The translations under genes and the position numbers were made by a program. The notes under the pieces were generated by a model that did no database searches, had not been told where the DNA came from, and worked only from the letters and a program-made list of their open reading frames with translations. DNA of 64,000 bases from Salvia splendens. Its lineage: Eukaryota; Streptophyta; Magnoliopsida; Lamiales; Lamiaceae. Positions 11,901-19,995 of the stretch are shown here, piece by piece; within the stretch, counting starts at the first letter, position 1, and each line of letters begins with the position of its first letter. The stretch lies in assembly GCF_004379255.2 (NCBI RefSeq), contig NC_056040.1, positions 32,082,852-32,146,851 of the forward strand, read 5' to 3'.

Positions 11901-14900
11901 TCACAGTATCTTGAGTAAGGATACTGTGATATCCCTTCACGAAAAATACTCTTTTCCTGGGGGGAAGGTTGCGATTCCCGACGACCTTTATAGGGCGGAC
12001 TCGCCGCCGGAAGGTTACGCCACCGTCTACGAAGCCAGCTTAGAATGCGGGCTTCGTTTCCCCCTTCCCCTTGCCTTTGTAGAGTTGCTAGATTTTTTTC
12101 AACTCCCTTTAGGTCAGGTGACTCCGAACTCTTGGAGGCACTTATCGGCTTTTGCTGCCGAACTGCGTAGGCTAGATAAGGATCTGTCTCTGAGGGCAAT
12201 CCTTAATTTTTTCCAGTTTAAAAGGAAGGGATCTTGGTTTTACTTGGTCCCTTTACAGCCTTTTAGGGCCTTTTGTAAAACCAAATGGCCGAAATGGCAA
12301 AATCGCTTCTTTTTTTATAATAGGACTGCGGCTCCTAGTTTTCCCTGGAGAGGGCCGAAGTCCGTTATCCGTCATCCTCGGCCTGAACCGTTGGACGAGC
12401 TCGATGGCGAGCTCAACAAGATTCCCATAGTTAGGAAACAATACACGGAGTCTGAGCTCGTCAAGGGCGACGTCGTGTTCGACATCTCGTCTTCGGACGA
12501 AGAGGCCGAGGGTGAGGATTTCTCTTTATCTTTATGCTCTACTGCTTTAACGAAGAAAACTAACCTTGCTTTCTTGCTTTTTGGCAGTGTACATGCTGAA
12601 CAAGGCTACCCGAAAATCTTCGGAGTCCAAGGAGCCGGAGAGAGAGAAGGCTACCAGCTCGGCGCCTGATGCCGAGAAGAATCCGAAGAGGCAAAAGACC
12701 TCTTCGGGTCCAAAGAAGCCGGAGTCGATTTCGGCAAGTAGGAAGGGGAAGACCCAGAACCCCCCGAGAGCGCCAGAGAAAGACGTGGTCTTGGCGCCTC
12801 CTTCGGAGCATATCTGTGAGCCATTTTTATGGCCCACGGACTTCGCCGAGGTGAATTGTCTTCTTGATTCTTTGGCTTGGCTTCTGTCCTGTATTTTTGG
12901 TGCCCTCTGTTGACTTTTTTCCTTATCCATTTTCAGAGGAACGATATGCTCTCCAAGCTCGTCGCAGTCGAACTCTCCAAAGCGTCCAACGACTATGCTG
13001 AGATGCAGAGGAAATTGGCGGCTACTTGTCACCGGGCCGAGCAGGCTGAGGCAAACTTTGAGAAAGCCAGAGCTGCTAGGATTTCGGCCCAGGATGAAGC
13101 TCAGTTTGCCAAAAACCAGCTCGTCATCCAGCGAGAGCAGACGAAACGGAGTGATGCTGCCGCCGTGGTTGCCCAAGGAGAGGGTCTCCGTGTTTACACG
13201 GAGAAACTCTTTTTGAGCAGCCAGTTCTCGGCCTTTGTCGGTAGTCTGGTAAGGCTAATTGCCGATAAGGGCGAGCAGGGGGCCGACGTCGTGCTGCCTC
13301 TGTACAGCCGAGAGATAGCAGCTCGGCTTCAGAATCTGCCGCTCCTTGAGGAGCTCGCTTCATCTTCGGTCCTGCTTTCTGCAGACCGAGTCCGGAGTTG
13401 TCGAGCTGATCGGGACGAGAACCTGGAGGCTATCTTTGCCTCCGTGGGACCCGTTTCACCCGCTTCGACTTACCACGGAGAGGGTGAGGCCGAGCCGCTG
13501 GAGCGGGAGGCCGAAGTCGATCAGGCCGGGCATCCGGAGAAGGAAGCCGATCAGGAGGCGGAGGCGAGGCCGGCAGGAGGCGAGGCTGAGGCTGAGGTAG
13601 CCCAGGAGAAAGAAGCTGTACCAGACCGAGGAGCCGGAGACGAAGCTGGCGGAGTATGATTTCGTCTCCCTTCTCTTAGTCTAGTTTCTTCCTTGTAAAA
13701 TGGCCTTGAAGCCCTAGTGTAAAAAATTTTCCTTGTGAATGAAAAATTCTCTACACTTGTCTTCGTATAGCTTTTCGTACTCGCCTTTATTCCTGTTGTA
13801 TTTTACTATCTGCTCGGTACAGCTGCCGAACTAATATAGCTGCTTTGTACCCAAGGAGATGGAGATACTTCACTGGAAACGGCTGTACTCTTCGGCTTTG
13901 GACGAAGCTGAGAGAAGAGCTATAGCCGATCAGACGAAGAATGACGAGCTTCTGGCTCGTTTAGTGAAGCTGGATGCCGATATCAAGGACTTAGAGTCCG
14001 ATAAGAAAGATCTGGAGGCCGAGCTGAATACGGCCATTGCTGAGAGGACTGCGTACGAGGATTACATCCGTGTGCGCGGGGGAATGACCATATCAGATGT
14101 TCAGAGTCGAGTTGACGAACTGTGGGAGGAATATAATGTACTCCGGAGGAACAATGCGCTGGAGAGCTCGGCTTGCCAACAAGTCGTGACATCATTGCGG
14201 CGCTGGGCCTCTCGGTACGACATAGTTCTTGCCCGGCGTCCCTCAATTGAGAGATTCCTCCGGCATTTCCCGCCAACAGATGCTAGTACTCCAGCTCAAA
14301 CCTCTGATTCACTTGCTCAAAACCCTACTCCAAGTCAGCAACGAACTCAGGGACAACCGGAGACGTCAAGTCGAGGACGGACTGAAGTTCGCAGAGGAGC
14401 TGTGGTTATGAGTGAGCAAGATCGGCAAATGCTTCGTGAAGAGACTCTTCGCCGCCGAGGTGCTAGGGCTTCCCGGGCTCAGAGAAGAGGTGGCAGGTCG
14501 ATTAGAGCATCTCGTCGACCTGCTTATTCTGCGGCTGCCTGGAACGCCCGAACTCAGCTTCACGAGGATTTTGTGAATAGATGGCTCAACTTTAGCAACC
14601 CTGGACAGTAGAATAGTCCTTTGTAATAGCGTAACGCCATCTCGTAGGGTAGCGGAGTTGTGTGCCGAACAAGATTTGAAAAATGAAATTTTGTTTTCGC
14701 TTCTAACACTCTGTATTTACAGCTTAGCGAAAAATTTCATCGTACTTGTCCTCGGTCTTATGAAGTAAACTTCTTTGACCGGACTTGTCTTTGGTCTGAT
14801 GAAATAAACATCTTTGACCGGACTCGTCTTTGGTCTGATGAAATAAACATCTTTGACCGGACTCGTCTTTGGTCTGATGAAATAAACATCTTTGACCGGA

Positions 14901-17900
14901 CTCGTCTTCGGTCTGATGAAATAAACATCTTTGACCGGACTCGTCTTTGGTCTGATGAAATAAACATCTTTGACCGGACTCGTCTTTAGTCTGATGAAAT
15001 AAACATCTTTGACCGGACTCGTCTTTGGTCTGATGAAATAAACATCTTTGACCGGACTCGTCTTTGGTCTGATGAAATAAACATCTTTGACCGGACTCGT
15101 CTTTGGTCTGATGAAATAAACATCTTTTGACCGGACTCGTCTTTGGTCTGTGTTCTAATTTGGCGATTTTTGTCGCCGGGATCGAACTTTCCCTTGTCCT
15201 AATTCGGCGAGTTTTATCGCGTGGATCGGACTTTCCCAGTTAACCGAAGTGGTCTTATGCAGTAAACCTCTTTGACTAGACATGGTCGTCCTCGGTCTTA
15301 TGAGGTAAACTGCTTTGACCGAACTTGGTCGTCCTAATTCGGCGAGTTTTATCGCATGGATTGGACTTTCCCTTGTCCTAATTCAGGCAAGTTTTATCGC
15401 GAGAATCGGACTTTTGTTGCAGTTCGTTTCAGACGAAGTGCTTGATTTTTAAGCAGAATTGTGGTCTTGTATCCTCTTTAGAAGCTTTGACACACAATCT
15501 TTGGCTTGTTGCAGCTCGTTTCGGACGAACTGCTTGTTTAAGCTGAATTGTGGTCTTGTATCCTCTTTAGAAGCTTTGACGCACAATCGTTGGCTTGTTG
15601 CAGCTCGTTTCGGACGAACTGCTTGTTTAAGCTGAATTGTGGTCTTGTATCCTCTTTAGAAGCTTTGACGCACAATCGTTGGCTTGTTGCAGCTCGTTTC
15701 GGACGAACTGCTTGTTTAAGCTGAATTGTGGTCTTGTATCCTCTTTAGAAGCTTTGACACACAATCTTTGGCTTGTTTATGTTCTAAGAAGGGGATCAGC
15801 CTTCGAAGAACAAGATACCTCAGTAACATTTGTAAGAGACGACACGCACATAGACAGACAAAACGCATATAGACAAATAAAGACCAAGCAAACCAAAGAA
15901 AGCACATTGACCGGACTGTCTCTTACAAATGGAGCTTTTTGAGGTTGGAAACGTACCATGTTCGGGGTACTTGTGCTCTTGACACGTGAGTCAATTTGTA
16001 AGACCCTTTGCCGAGGACTTCTGACACCCGATATGGACCTTCCCATGTGGGTTCGAGTTCGCCCAGCTTTTCTGCTCGGCTTACTTCGTTGTTTCTCAAG
16101 ACGAGATCTCCCACTTGAAATTGCAGCTTCTTCACCCTTTGGCTGTAATACCGGGCTACTTGCTCCTTGTACTTGGCTGCTTTTATGCAGGCCAATTCTC
16201 TTCTTTCTTCGGCAAGATCTAGTTCGGCTCTCAGTCCGTCACCATTCATTTCTGAGGAGAAATTGAGTTCGGGGACTGGGTATGCCAATCTAAACCGGAA
16301 TCACGGCTTCAGTGCCGTACACCATCGAGTTCGGCTCCGGTGTGACTTCGGTCATTCCGCCTGCCTCTGACTCCGGCTGCTGTGATTGCTATGCTTGATG
16401 GTGCCGAACTGATTGCTCGGCACTTTTAAGCGCAATCTGCGAACACACTTGCTCTTTTTTCGATCACCTCGGATGACCGCTATCTCTCCTTTGGTGGGGA
16501 AGGTGTTCGGCGAGGAAGCCTCTGATCGCTATGATCGGGCTTCTTTTTGTCTTCTCTAGATGAGCTGTCTAAAGACCGTTTTCGACGGTCTGCCTCATCG
16601 GCACGAGAAAACTTGTCCGCAATGTCCCACATCTCTTGAGCTGTTTGCGGACTGCATTCCACGAGCTTTCTGTAGAGAGCTCCGGGCAGGATTCCATTTT
16701 GGAATGCCGAAATGACAAGTAGATCATTGAGATTATCTACTTGTAGGCATTCCTTATGGAATCTCGTCAGGAAGTCGCTGATCTTTTCGTCGCGACCTTG
16801 ACGTATAGAAAGCAGCTGAGCCGAAGTAATCCGGGCTTCCGCTTTCTGAAAGAACCTCCTGTGGAAAGCATCCATTAGATCTCGGTAGGATCTAATGCTG
16901 CCTTGGGGGAGGCTATCGAACCACCTTCTTGCGTTCCCGATAAGCAGTTCGGGAAACAGCTTGCACATGTGGACCTCGTTGAGACCCTGGTTCGCCATGT
17001 TATATTGATAGCGTCCCAAGAAATCATGAGGATCCACGAGTCCGTCATAGGTTATCGACGGAGTTCGGTAGTTCTGTGGTAGGGAAGTTCGGGTAATATC
17101 GTCCGAGAACGGAGTCCTCAATGCTCCGTACATGGCGAACCCGACATTTCTTCGGTATGGAGGAGATGGAGTTCTCCTGTGATTCCGGTACCGAGGATTC
17201 TTTCTTCTGGAAGACATGACACTACTGCGGTAGTGACTGTCTCGTATGGAGGGAGAGGGAGAATCCGCCGTTTTCGCCTCCGGCTGTTTTTGGCTTCTCT
17301 GCAGGAAGGTTAAGAATTCCTCCTGCTTTTCAGCCAAAAACAGCTTGACAGCCTCGTTCAAATCGGGCTGCTGGGAAGACTCGGTGTGACGGCTTTTGGA
17401 GCGGCTTGTTCCTCCGCCATGAGAACTGGTGGTGGATTTATCCCTAGGCTGTTTTCCAGACCTATGGGGTGGATTGGCTTCCTCCTGGTTCTCACGGGCA
17501 GGAATACGGGTACTCTGCGATCTGGTATGCATTTTTTGGGTTGAAAAAATGGTCAAAAATTCGCTTTATCACAAATTTGGTTCTCTGTTTCCCACAGACG
17601 GCGCCAGTGATGAGTCCGCGAATTTCTGATGTTAGTAAATGCAGGAAAATACAGATCACGACACAGAGAATTTTACGTGGTTCGATTTACTGAGGTAAAT
17701 CTACGTCCACGGGGAGAAATGGGGGCAGGTTTGTATTGCTTGATCTGGAATTACAGCTTACAACACAGACTTGCTATATGGTATTTTTCTCTAGAGAGCT
17801 TCTAACCCCTTTCTATCAGATCTAAGTTCTATTTATACATTGAACTAAGATCGTGGCTTACATCATCACTCTAGGTCGTGGAGGTCGTGTAGGTCATGGC

Positions 17901-18371
17901 CTAAGATCGTGGCCTGAGTTGACGCCACGTGGTAGTGGGTGTGTTGGAAGTTGTGGAAATCCTGCATGGGTCCACTAACTCCTTGTTCGGTCGAAAACTG
18001 AGACCGAACTGCTTTGGTTGCCGATCTGAGAGTAGAGCTTGGTTGGCTTTTACCGAGCTGTAGGCTGAGGCCGAACTCTTTGGTAATGCCGAACTCGCAG
18101 AGCTTGATTGGTCGGCTTTTACCGAGCTGTAGGCTGAGGCCGAACTCTTTGGTAATGCCGAACTCATACTCTTCCTTGGGCTTTGGGCTGATGGGCCGTC
18201 ATTGCTGTCGGGCTTGTTTAGTACGCACCCCATCAAGCCACAATATAATAAAAAAACAGAGGGATAGAGAGAGGGGGAATACATGGGATTGGCAGCAGGA
18301 GTCTGAGAAATGAAGCTGGGCATCCCTGCTCTGTTATCCTCTGCACTAAATTTGATGGTTGTGCTACCCAT
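5987..18371 (-). CDS. TGA2.1-like bZIP transcription factor, ten coding exons
   Basis: The product would be a nuclear basic leucine-zipper activator of the TGA (group D) class. Family knowledge: these bind TGACG (as-1) elements and work with NPR1-type cofactors in salicylic-acid and xenobiotic responses. Exons in transcription order: 18371-18283, 8200-8121, 7795-7760, 7648-7494, 7396-7331, 7254-7195, 7071-6942, 6861-6590, 6515-6267, 6133-5987. All have GT/AG ends, and the phases add up to 1284 nt, 427 residues. The N-terminus contains MPSFISQ and HENWGESNMA as in long-N-terminus TGA2.1 proteins. The basic region (about residues 143-162) has AQNREAARKSRLRKK with N-x7-R; zipper leucines lie near 168, 175 and 182. 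The DOG1 domain starts near 215 (ELAFDAEYARW, SGMWKTPAERCFMW), and the end is SSLWLARPRE. Intron 1 is about 10.1 kb because of two retrotransposons. The exon-5 end is uncertain: the usual LDQK before TLRR is not seen. The exon-3 donor was chosen by phase. Confidence 0.9.
9027..9623 (+). CDS. Ty3/gypsy-type gag protein (partial, degenerate)
   Basis: Residues about 40-120 match the retrotransposon gag core: FPTLDGSEALAWLARANQYF, then TPLDRRVDVA, then SWDKFTQELLRRFGD. This is the capsid-like region that would assemble into particles. Beyond residue ~125 it becomes Thr/Ser/Pro/Leu-rich low complexity and stops at 9621-9623. The better continuation is in another frame (9578-10111), a Pro/Ala/Ser/Gln-rich linker with poly-Pro, so a frameshift is likely. 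There is no zinc knuckle. The start at 9027 fits the gag alignment; the earlier overlapping frame at 8984 does not. Confidence 0.7.
   Translation: MVKSRTEATLYVVGLEKAIAKMEKFLLEFRASQASLVMTFPTLDGSEALAWLARANQYFLINKTPLDRRVDVAINGISGPAIPWLKLLLMRCSSLSWDKFTQELLRRFGDAVVCVAKIQPKITPTSNDSTAAILPSLPTVTTPLMSSSSSHLQQPYRSYQLLTLQQTTLISIPRHTIAPHCHCPCPCQNNIPFHLHFV
9578..10111 (+). pseudogene. Proline/alanine-rich continuation of the gag-only ORF
   Basis: It encodes 177 residues dominated by P, S, T, L, A and Q, including a PAPPPPQPH stretch and repeated PPPQPQPQ. It is probably the frameshifted linker after gag in this element. No catalytic motif is visible, and composition alone supports coding. Confidence 0.4.
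10846..11473 (-). repeat. 3' LTR of the Tat-like element
   Basis: The 628-bp LTR starts TGATGGGG and ends GACTCATCA on the minus strand. It contains an internal ~68-bp duplication around 11275-11400 (blocks of GAGGCCGAACTCTTTGG) and a CACGTG G-box at 11165. It is apparently identical to 17608-18235. Confidence 0.93.
11474..11489 (-). promoter_or_regulatory. Polypurine tract of the Tat-like element
   Basis: On the minus strand CTTTCGGGGGGGGTAG lies immediately before the 3' LTR, where plus-strand DNA synthesis would be primed. Confidence 0.75.
11554..11561. promoter_or_regulatory. TGACGTCA palindrome upstream of the antisense ORF
   Basis: A perfect 8-bp palindrome with two overlapping TGACG cores, the sequence class bound by TGA bZIP proteins. 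It lies about 250 bp before the antisense ORF start at 11803 and about 110 bp before a weak TATA-like GATAAATA (near 11673). Function is inferred from position. Confidence 0.4.
11803..13659 (+). CDS. Antisense spliced ORF 1 of the Tat-like element (plant transposon protein)
   Basis: Three exons on the strand opposite the element: 11803-12511, 12588-12850, 12937-13659. Introns of 76 and 86 nt have GT/AG ends and pyrimidine tracts, and the phases (1 then 0) join into a 564-residue frame. The first exon (residues about 30-170) has the pattern of the 'putative gypsy type transposon' domain: PEGYATVYEASLECGLRFP, FVELLDFFQLPLGQ, PNSWRHLSAF. Exon 2 is basic and Ser/Lys-rich with nuclear-signal-like KNPKRQK. 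Exon 3 is a long coiled coil (MLSKLVAVELSKAS to REQTKRSD) with a C-terminal Glu/Ala-rich tail. It starts at the first ATG after the TATA-like box. The role of such extra ORFs is unknown. The intact frame suggests recent selection. Confidence 0.85.
13859..14611 (+). CDS. Antisense ORF 2 of the Tat-like element, coiled-coil protein
   Basis: The product would be 250 residues on the same strand as antisense ORF 1, 200 bp downstream of its stop. Residues about 1-65 form a heptad-rich acidic coiled coil (DEAERRAIADQTKNDELL, DLESDKKDLEAEL). The middle has Ser/Pro/Gln-rich sequence (TPAQTSDSLAQNP). The C-terminal half is Arg-rich (RRRGARASRAQRRGGR), suggesting nucleic-acid binding. I recognise no named family. 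It could be a separate gene or a downstream part of the ORF 1 transcription unit. Poly-A-like AAAATGAAATTTTG follows the stop. Confidence 0.7.
   Translation: MEILHWKRLYSSALDEAERRAIADQTKNDELLARLVKLDADIKDLESDKKDLEAELNTAIAERTAYEDYIRVRGGMTISDVQSRVDELWEEYNVLRRNNALESSACQQVVTSLRRWASRYDIVLARRPSIERFLRHFPPTDASTPAQTSDSLAQNPTPSQQRTQGQPETSSRGRTEVRRGAVVMSEQDRQMLREETLRRRGARASRAQRRGGRSIRASRRPAYSAAAWNARTQLHEDFVNRWLNFSNPGQ
14754..15150. repeat. Tandem array, 39-bp unit, about 10 copies
   Basis: The unit contains GGTCTGATGAAATAAACATC and TTTGACCGGACTCGTC. Copies start at about 14793 and every 39 bp to 15105, with a diverged copy before (14754) and a one-base-longer last copy. Most units differ by at most one base, showing recent homogenisation. 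Related single units recur at 15250-15325. Such arrays are known near the 3' end of Tat/Ogre-type elements. Confidence 0.92.
15150..15420. repeat. Diverged short repeats between the two arrays
   Basis: A block with the cores CCTAATTCGGCGAGTTTTAT and GGACTTTCCC occurs about four times, interleaved with one or two diverged copies of the 39-bp unit. It looks like an older, partly scrambled tandem region. Confidence 0.7.
15421..15779. repeat. Tandem array, 89-bp unit, four copies
   Basis: Copies start at 15421, 15513, 15602 and 15691. The unit contains AGCTCGTTTCGGACGAACTG and CTTTAGAAGCTTTGAC. Copies 2 to 4 are nearly identical; copy 1 is 92 bp and more diverged. Confidence 0.92.
15923..16345 (-). 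pseudogene. Integrase C-terminal remnant of the Tat-like element
   Basis: On the minus strand the open frame 16288-15923 reads ELDLAEERRELACIKAAKYK, then FQVGDLVLRNNEVSRAEK, EPTWEGPYRVSEVLGKGSYK and PRTWYVSNLKK. This is the C-terminal region of Tat-type integrases. Just upstream, in another frame (16345-16290), the end of the catalytic core is recognisable (MVYGTEAVIPV, then a stop), so a small indel separates them. The rest of pol, between gag and this point, is deleted. Confidence 0.85.
16480..17556 (-). CDS. Ty3/gypsy gag protein of the Tat-like element
   Basis: A 358-residue structural protein. Residues about 160-265 form the gag core: PSITYDGLVDPHDFLGRYQ, then GNARRWFDSLPQGSI, FHRRFFQKAEARI, KISDFLTRFHKECLQV and FQNGILPGALYRKL. 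The N-terminal ~150 residues are Arg/Ser/Pro-rich. The C-terminus is basic (ADRRKRSLDSSSREDKKK) and ends without a zinc knuckle or protease; it appears to end at or near the pol deletion. The start is the first in-frame ATG about 50 bp after the priming site. Its intact frame beside identical LTRs suggests it may still be expressed. Confidence 0.88.
   Translation of the reverse strand: MTIFSTQKMHTRSQSTRIPARENQEEANPPHRSGKQPRDKSTTSSHGGGTSRSKSRHTESSQQPDLNEAVKLFLAEKQEEFLTFLQRSQKQPEAKTADSPSPSIRDSHYRSSVMSSRRKNPRYRNHRRTPSPPYRRNVGFAMYGALRTPFSDDITRTSLPQNYRTPSITYDGLVDPHDFLGRYQYNMANQGLNEVHMCKLFPELLIGNARRWFDSLPQGSIRSYRDLMDAFHRRFFQKAEARITSAQLLSIRQGRDEKISDFLTRFHKECLQVDNLNDLLVISAFQNGILPGALYRKLVECSPQTAQEMWDIADKFSRADEADRRKRSLDSSSREDKKKPDHSDQRLPRRTPSPPKER
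17590..17606 (-). promoter_or_regulatory. Primer-binding site of the Tat-like element
   Basis: On the minus strand TGGCGCCGTCTGTGGGA follows the 5' LTR after one spacer base. The TGGCGCC start is typical of Ty3 Tat/Athila elements; I do not assign the exact tRNA. Confidence 0.7.
17608..18235 (-). repeat. 5' LTR of the Tat-like element
   Basis: It is 628 bp and appears identical to 10846-11473. It lies 47 bp inside TGA intron 1 from the exon-1 donor and transcribes in the same direction as the gene, so its polyadenylation signal could end TGA transcripts early. Confidence 0.93.
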
Positions 18372-19177
18372 AAATCACCATCACCACCTTAAAAACTCAT
18401 ACTAGTAACAAGAGAGGTAAGAAAAAAAACACACCCAAATCTAGTTTTAGACCACAAATGAAAGCGCCAGTTTAATTCCTATCAAAACTGACCTCAAACC
18501 CCAGCAGGAAAAACCAATTCTTTTTCAATAAATCACAATACCACATAAACCCTTTTCATGCGTATATTTAGTCAAAGCTCGCGAAAACCAGAATCTTGAT
18601 GCTGAAACTTACAATTGTTCAGTTTTAAGTAAATGGATTAGTTTCTAGAAATTTCTGTAGGAGCACAAAAATCCAGGGCACAGTTGTGGTTGTTTAATGA
18701 GAGACGTGACATTCAGATCATTCCAAGCTAGGCGTCATTTTCATCGGAAGCATATTTTCCACTTTTCAAAGCCTTCCACTTATTTTTAATGCCTTTTCAT
18801 ACTTTCTAAATTCATACTCTTTATGGTCCTCAAGTTTTCTGTATTTATAATCGAGTACACATACGCTTATTATTATCAAGTTTATCGTCTTCAACTTAAT
18901 TCAGTAACTTCATTAATAATATTGCAACGCTGCACTCTTATGAAAAGAGTGAATTATATAAATGATCAATAAACCTTTTCCATGCTGTTTAAATTTTGAG
19001 TTTTGTTCAATCAATTATTACTAGTACTAATTGATGTTACTAGTATTTTATTGGAGTGGGAGACATAATAACGTGTACATAATCTTGATTTTATTACTAA
19101 TAAGATACACAATTTTGATTTTGTATTACAAACACTTATGATGATTTTTACTACATATATTTTTATATATTTAATTA
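18372..19177 (-). promoter_or_regulatory. Presumed promoter and 5' leader of the TGA gene
   Basis: The 800 bp upstream of the ATG is AT-rich with no coding pattern. A minimal upstream reading frame (ATG AGT TTT TAA, 18400 down to 18389) sits 18 bases before the main start and could reduce translation. I cannot place the transcription start. The next features upstream are a Stowaway MITE and a Harbinger transposon. Confidence 0.45.
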
Positions 19178-19381
19178 CTCCCTCCATCCCCCGTCCCATC
19201 GAAGATGAATCACTTTCCTTTTTAGTTTGTTCTAACTAAAATGACTTATTACTAAAAATAGAAACATTTTATCTCTACTTTATTCCATCTCTATTACTTT
19301 ATTCCATTTCTATTACTTTATTCCTTCTACTTAACATACAAAAGAAAGCTGCATAAATTCTCATACCGTCCAAGAAAGGAG
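19178..19381. mobile_element. Stowaway-like MITE
   Basis: It begins CTCCCTCCATCCCC after TA and ends in GGAG followed by TA, 204 bp. The right inverted repeat is diverged (reverse complement CTCCTTTCTTGGACG). Internal ATTACTTTATTCC repeats are present. It lies about 0.8 kb upstream of the TGA start. Confidence 0.65.
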
Positions 19382-19383
19382 TA

Positions 19384-19718
19384 TGTTGTTTATTTGGAAT
19401 ATGGAAAAGTATCAAAATGTGCTTTAGAATGTGAGAATTTTAATCCAAAAAATAGAAAAAAAAAATAAATTAGAAAAGCATCTGACATGTATAAAATGCG
19501 ATGTTCATGGACTTCTTTTATTCAGTGTTGGATAATGTGGACCAAGTCATTCGGCCCGATTATTTTATCTGAGCCCAATGTCAGTGAGTAGACCAATGTC
19601 ATTTATGCGAGCCCACTCACCCATTCACTTACTAGAGCTCACGGATGGGTGCCATGTGTCAGTCCACTCGGATCATGATTGAGAGCCGGATTTTATTTGT
19701 GCTAGTTGTGTGAGGGGA
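19384..19718. other. Spacer without recognisable gene
   Basis: AT-rich in the first half, more GC-balanced near 19550-19690. No domain, RNA gene or repeat end was recognised. Confidence 0.5.
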
Positions 19719-19737
19719 TAAGAGCATCTCCAATGGC

Positions 19738-19882
19738 GGACGTCCGGTCGGACGTCCGCGACGGGCGACCAGGTCGAGCGTCGAAGGTCGGATACGGACG
19801 TCCCGTGAGGACGTCGGGTGTCCTCGGACGTGCGGGCGACGGGCGGGCGGACGTCCGCCATTGTGGAGTGGGTCGGACGTCC
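19738..19882. repeat. Cluster of five GGACGTCC palindromes
   Basis: Copies start at 19738, 19750, 19796, 19849 and 19875, all in the subterminal region of the Harbinger element. The GACGTC core is also a bZIP C-box. Confidence 0.85.
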
Positions 19883-19903
19883 GGTAAATATTTTTTTTAA
19901 ACT

Positions 19904-19912
19904 CTATATATA
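19904..19912 (+). promoter_or_regulatory. TATA box of the Harbinger transposase
   Basis: TATATATAC-like sequence about 90 bp before the transposase ATG, at normal spacing for a short leader. Confidence 0.5.
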
Positions 19913-19995
19913 CGGCTCGTTGAACTTCATTTCATTCGCACCACTTGTGTTAACAAGTTTCTCTCTCTACATCTCTAATTTCAAGTCTATCTAGA

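Larger units (their letters stand above)
10846..18235 (-). mobile_element. Young Tat-like Ty3/gypsy retrotransposon with antisense genes
   Basis: The element is 7,390 bp on the minus strand, in the same sense as the TGA gene whose first intron it occupies. Both LTRs are 628 bp and I could find no difference between them by eye. The 5-bp duplication AGCCA is intact (10841-10845, 18236-18240). The priming site TGGCGCCGTCTGTGGGA abuts the 5' LTR, and a G-tract abuts the 3' LTR. In its own direction the order is gag, an integrase C-terminal remnant, two tandem arrays, then a region coding on the opposite strand. Protease, reverse transcriptase, RNase H and most of integrase are absent. Extra antisense ORFs and 3' tandem repeats are known for the Tat/Ogre/Grande group, hence the assignment. 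Confidence 0.93.

Noticed and set aside
12547..13176. 209-codon minus frame inside the Tat-like element
   Set aside because: It is antisense to the spliced three-exon ORF, whose domain, introns and phases are coherent. The minus frame shows no domain.
14754..15779. CRISPR-like direct repeats
   Set aside because: The repeats are contiguous tandem units without unique spacers, in a plant retrotransposon. They are a minisatellite.
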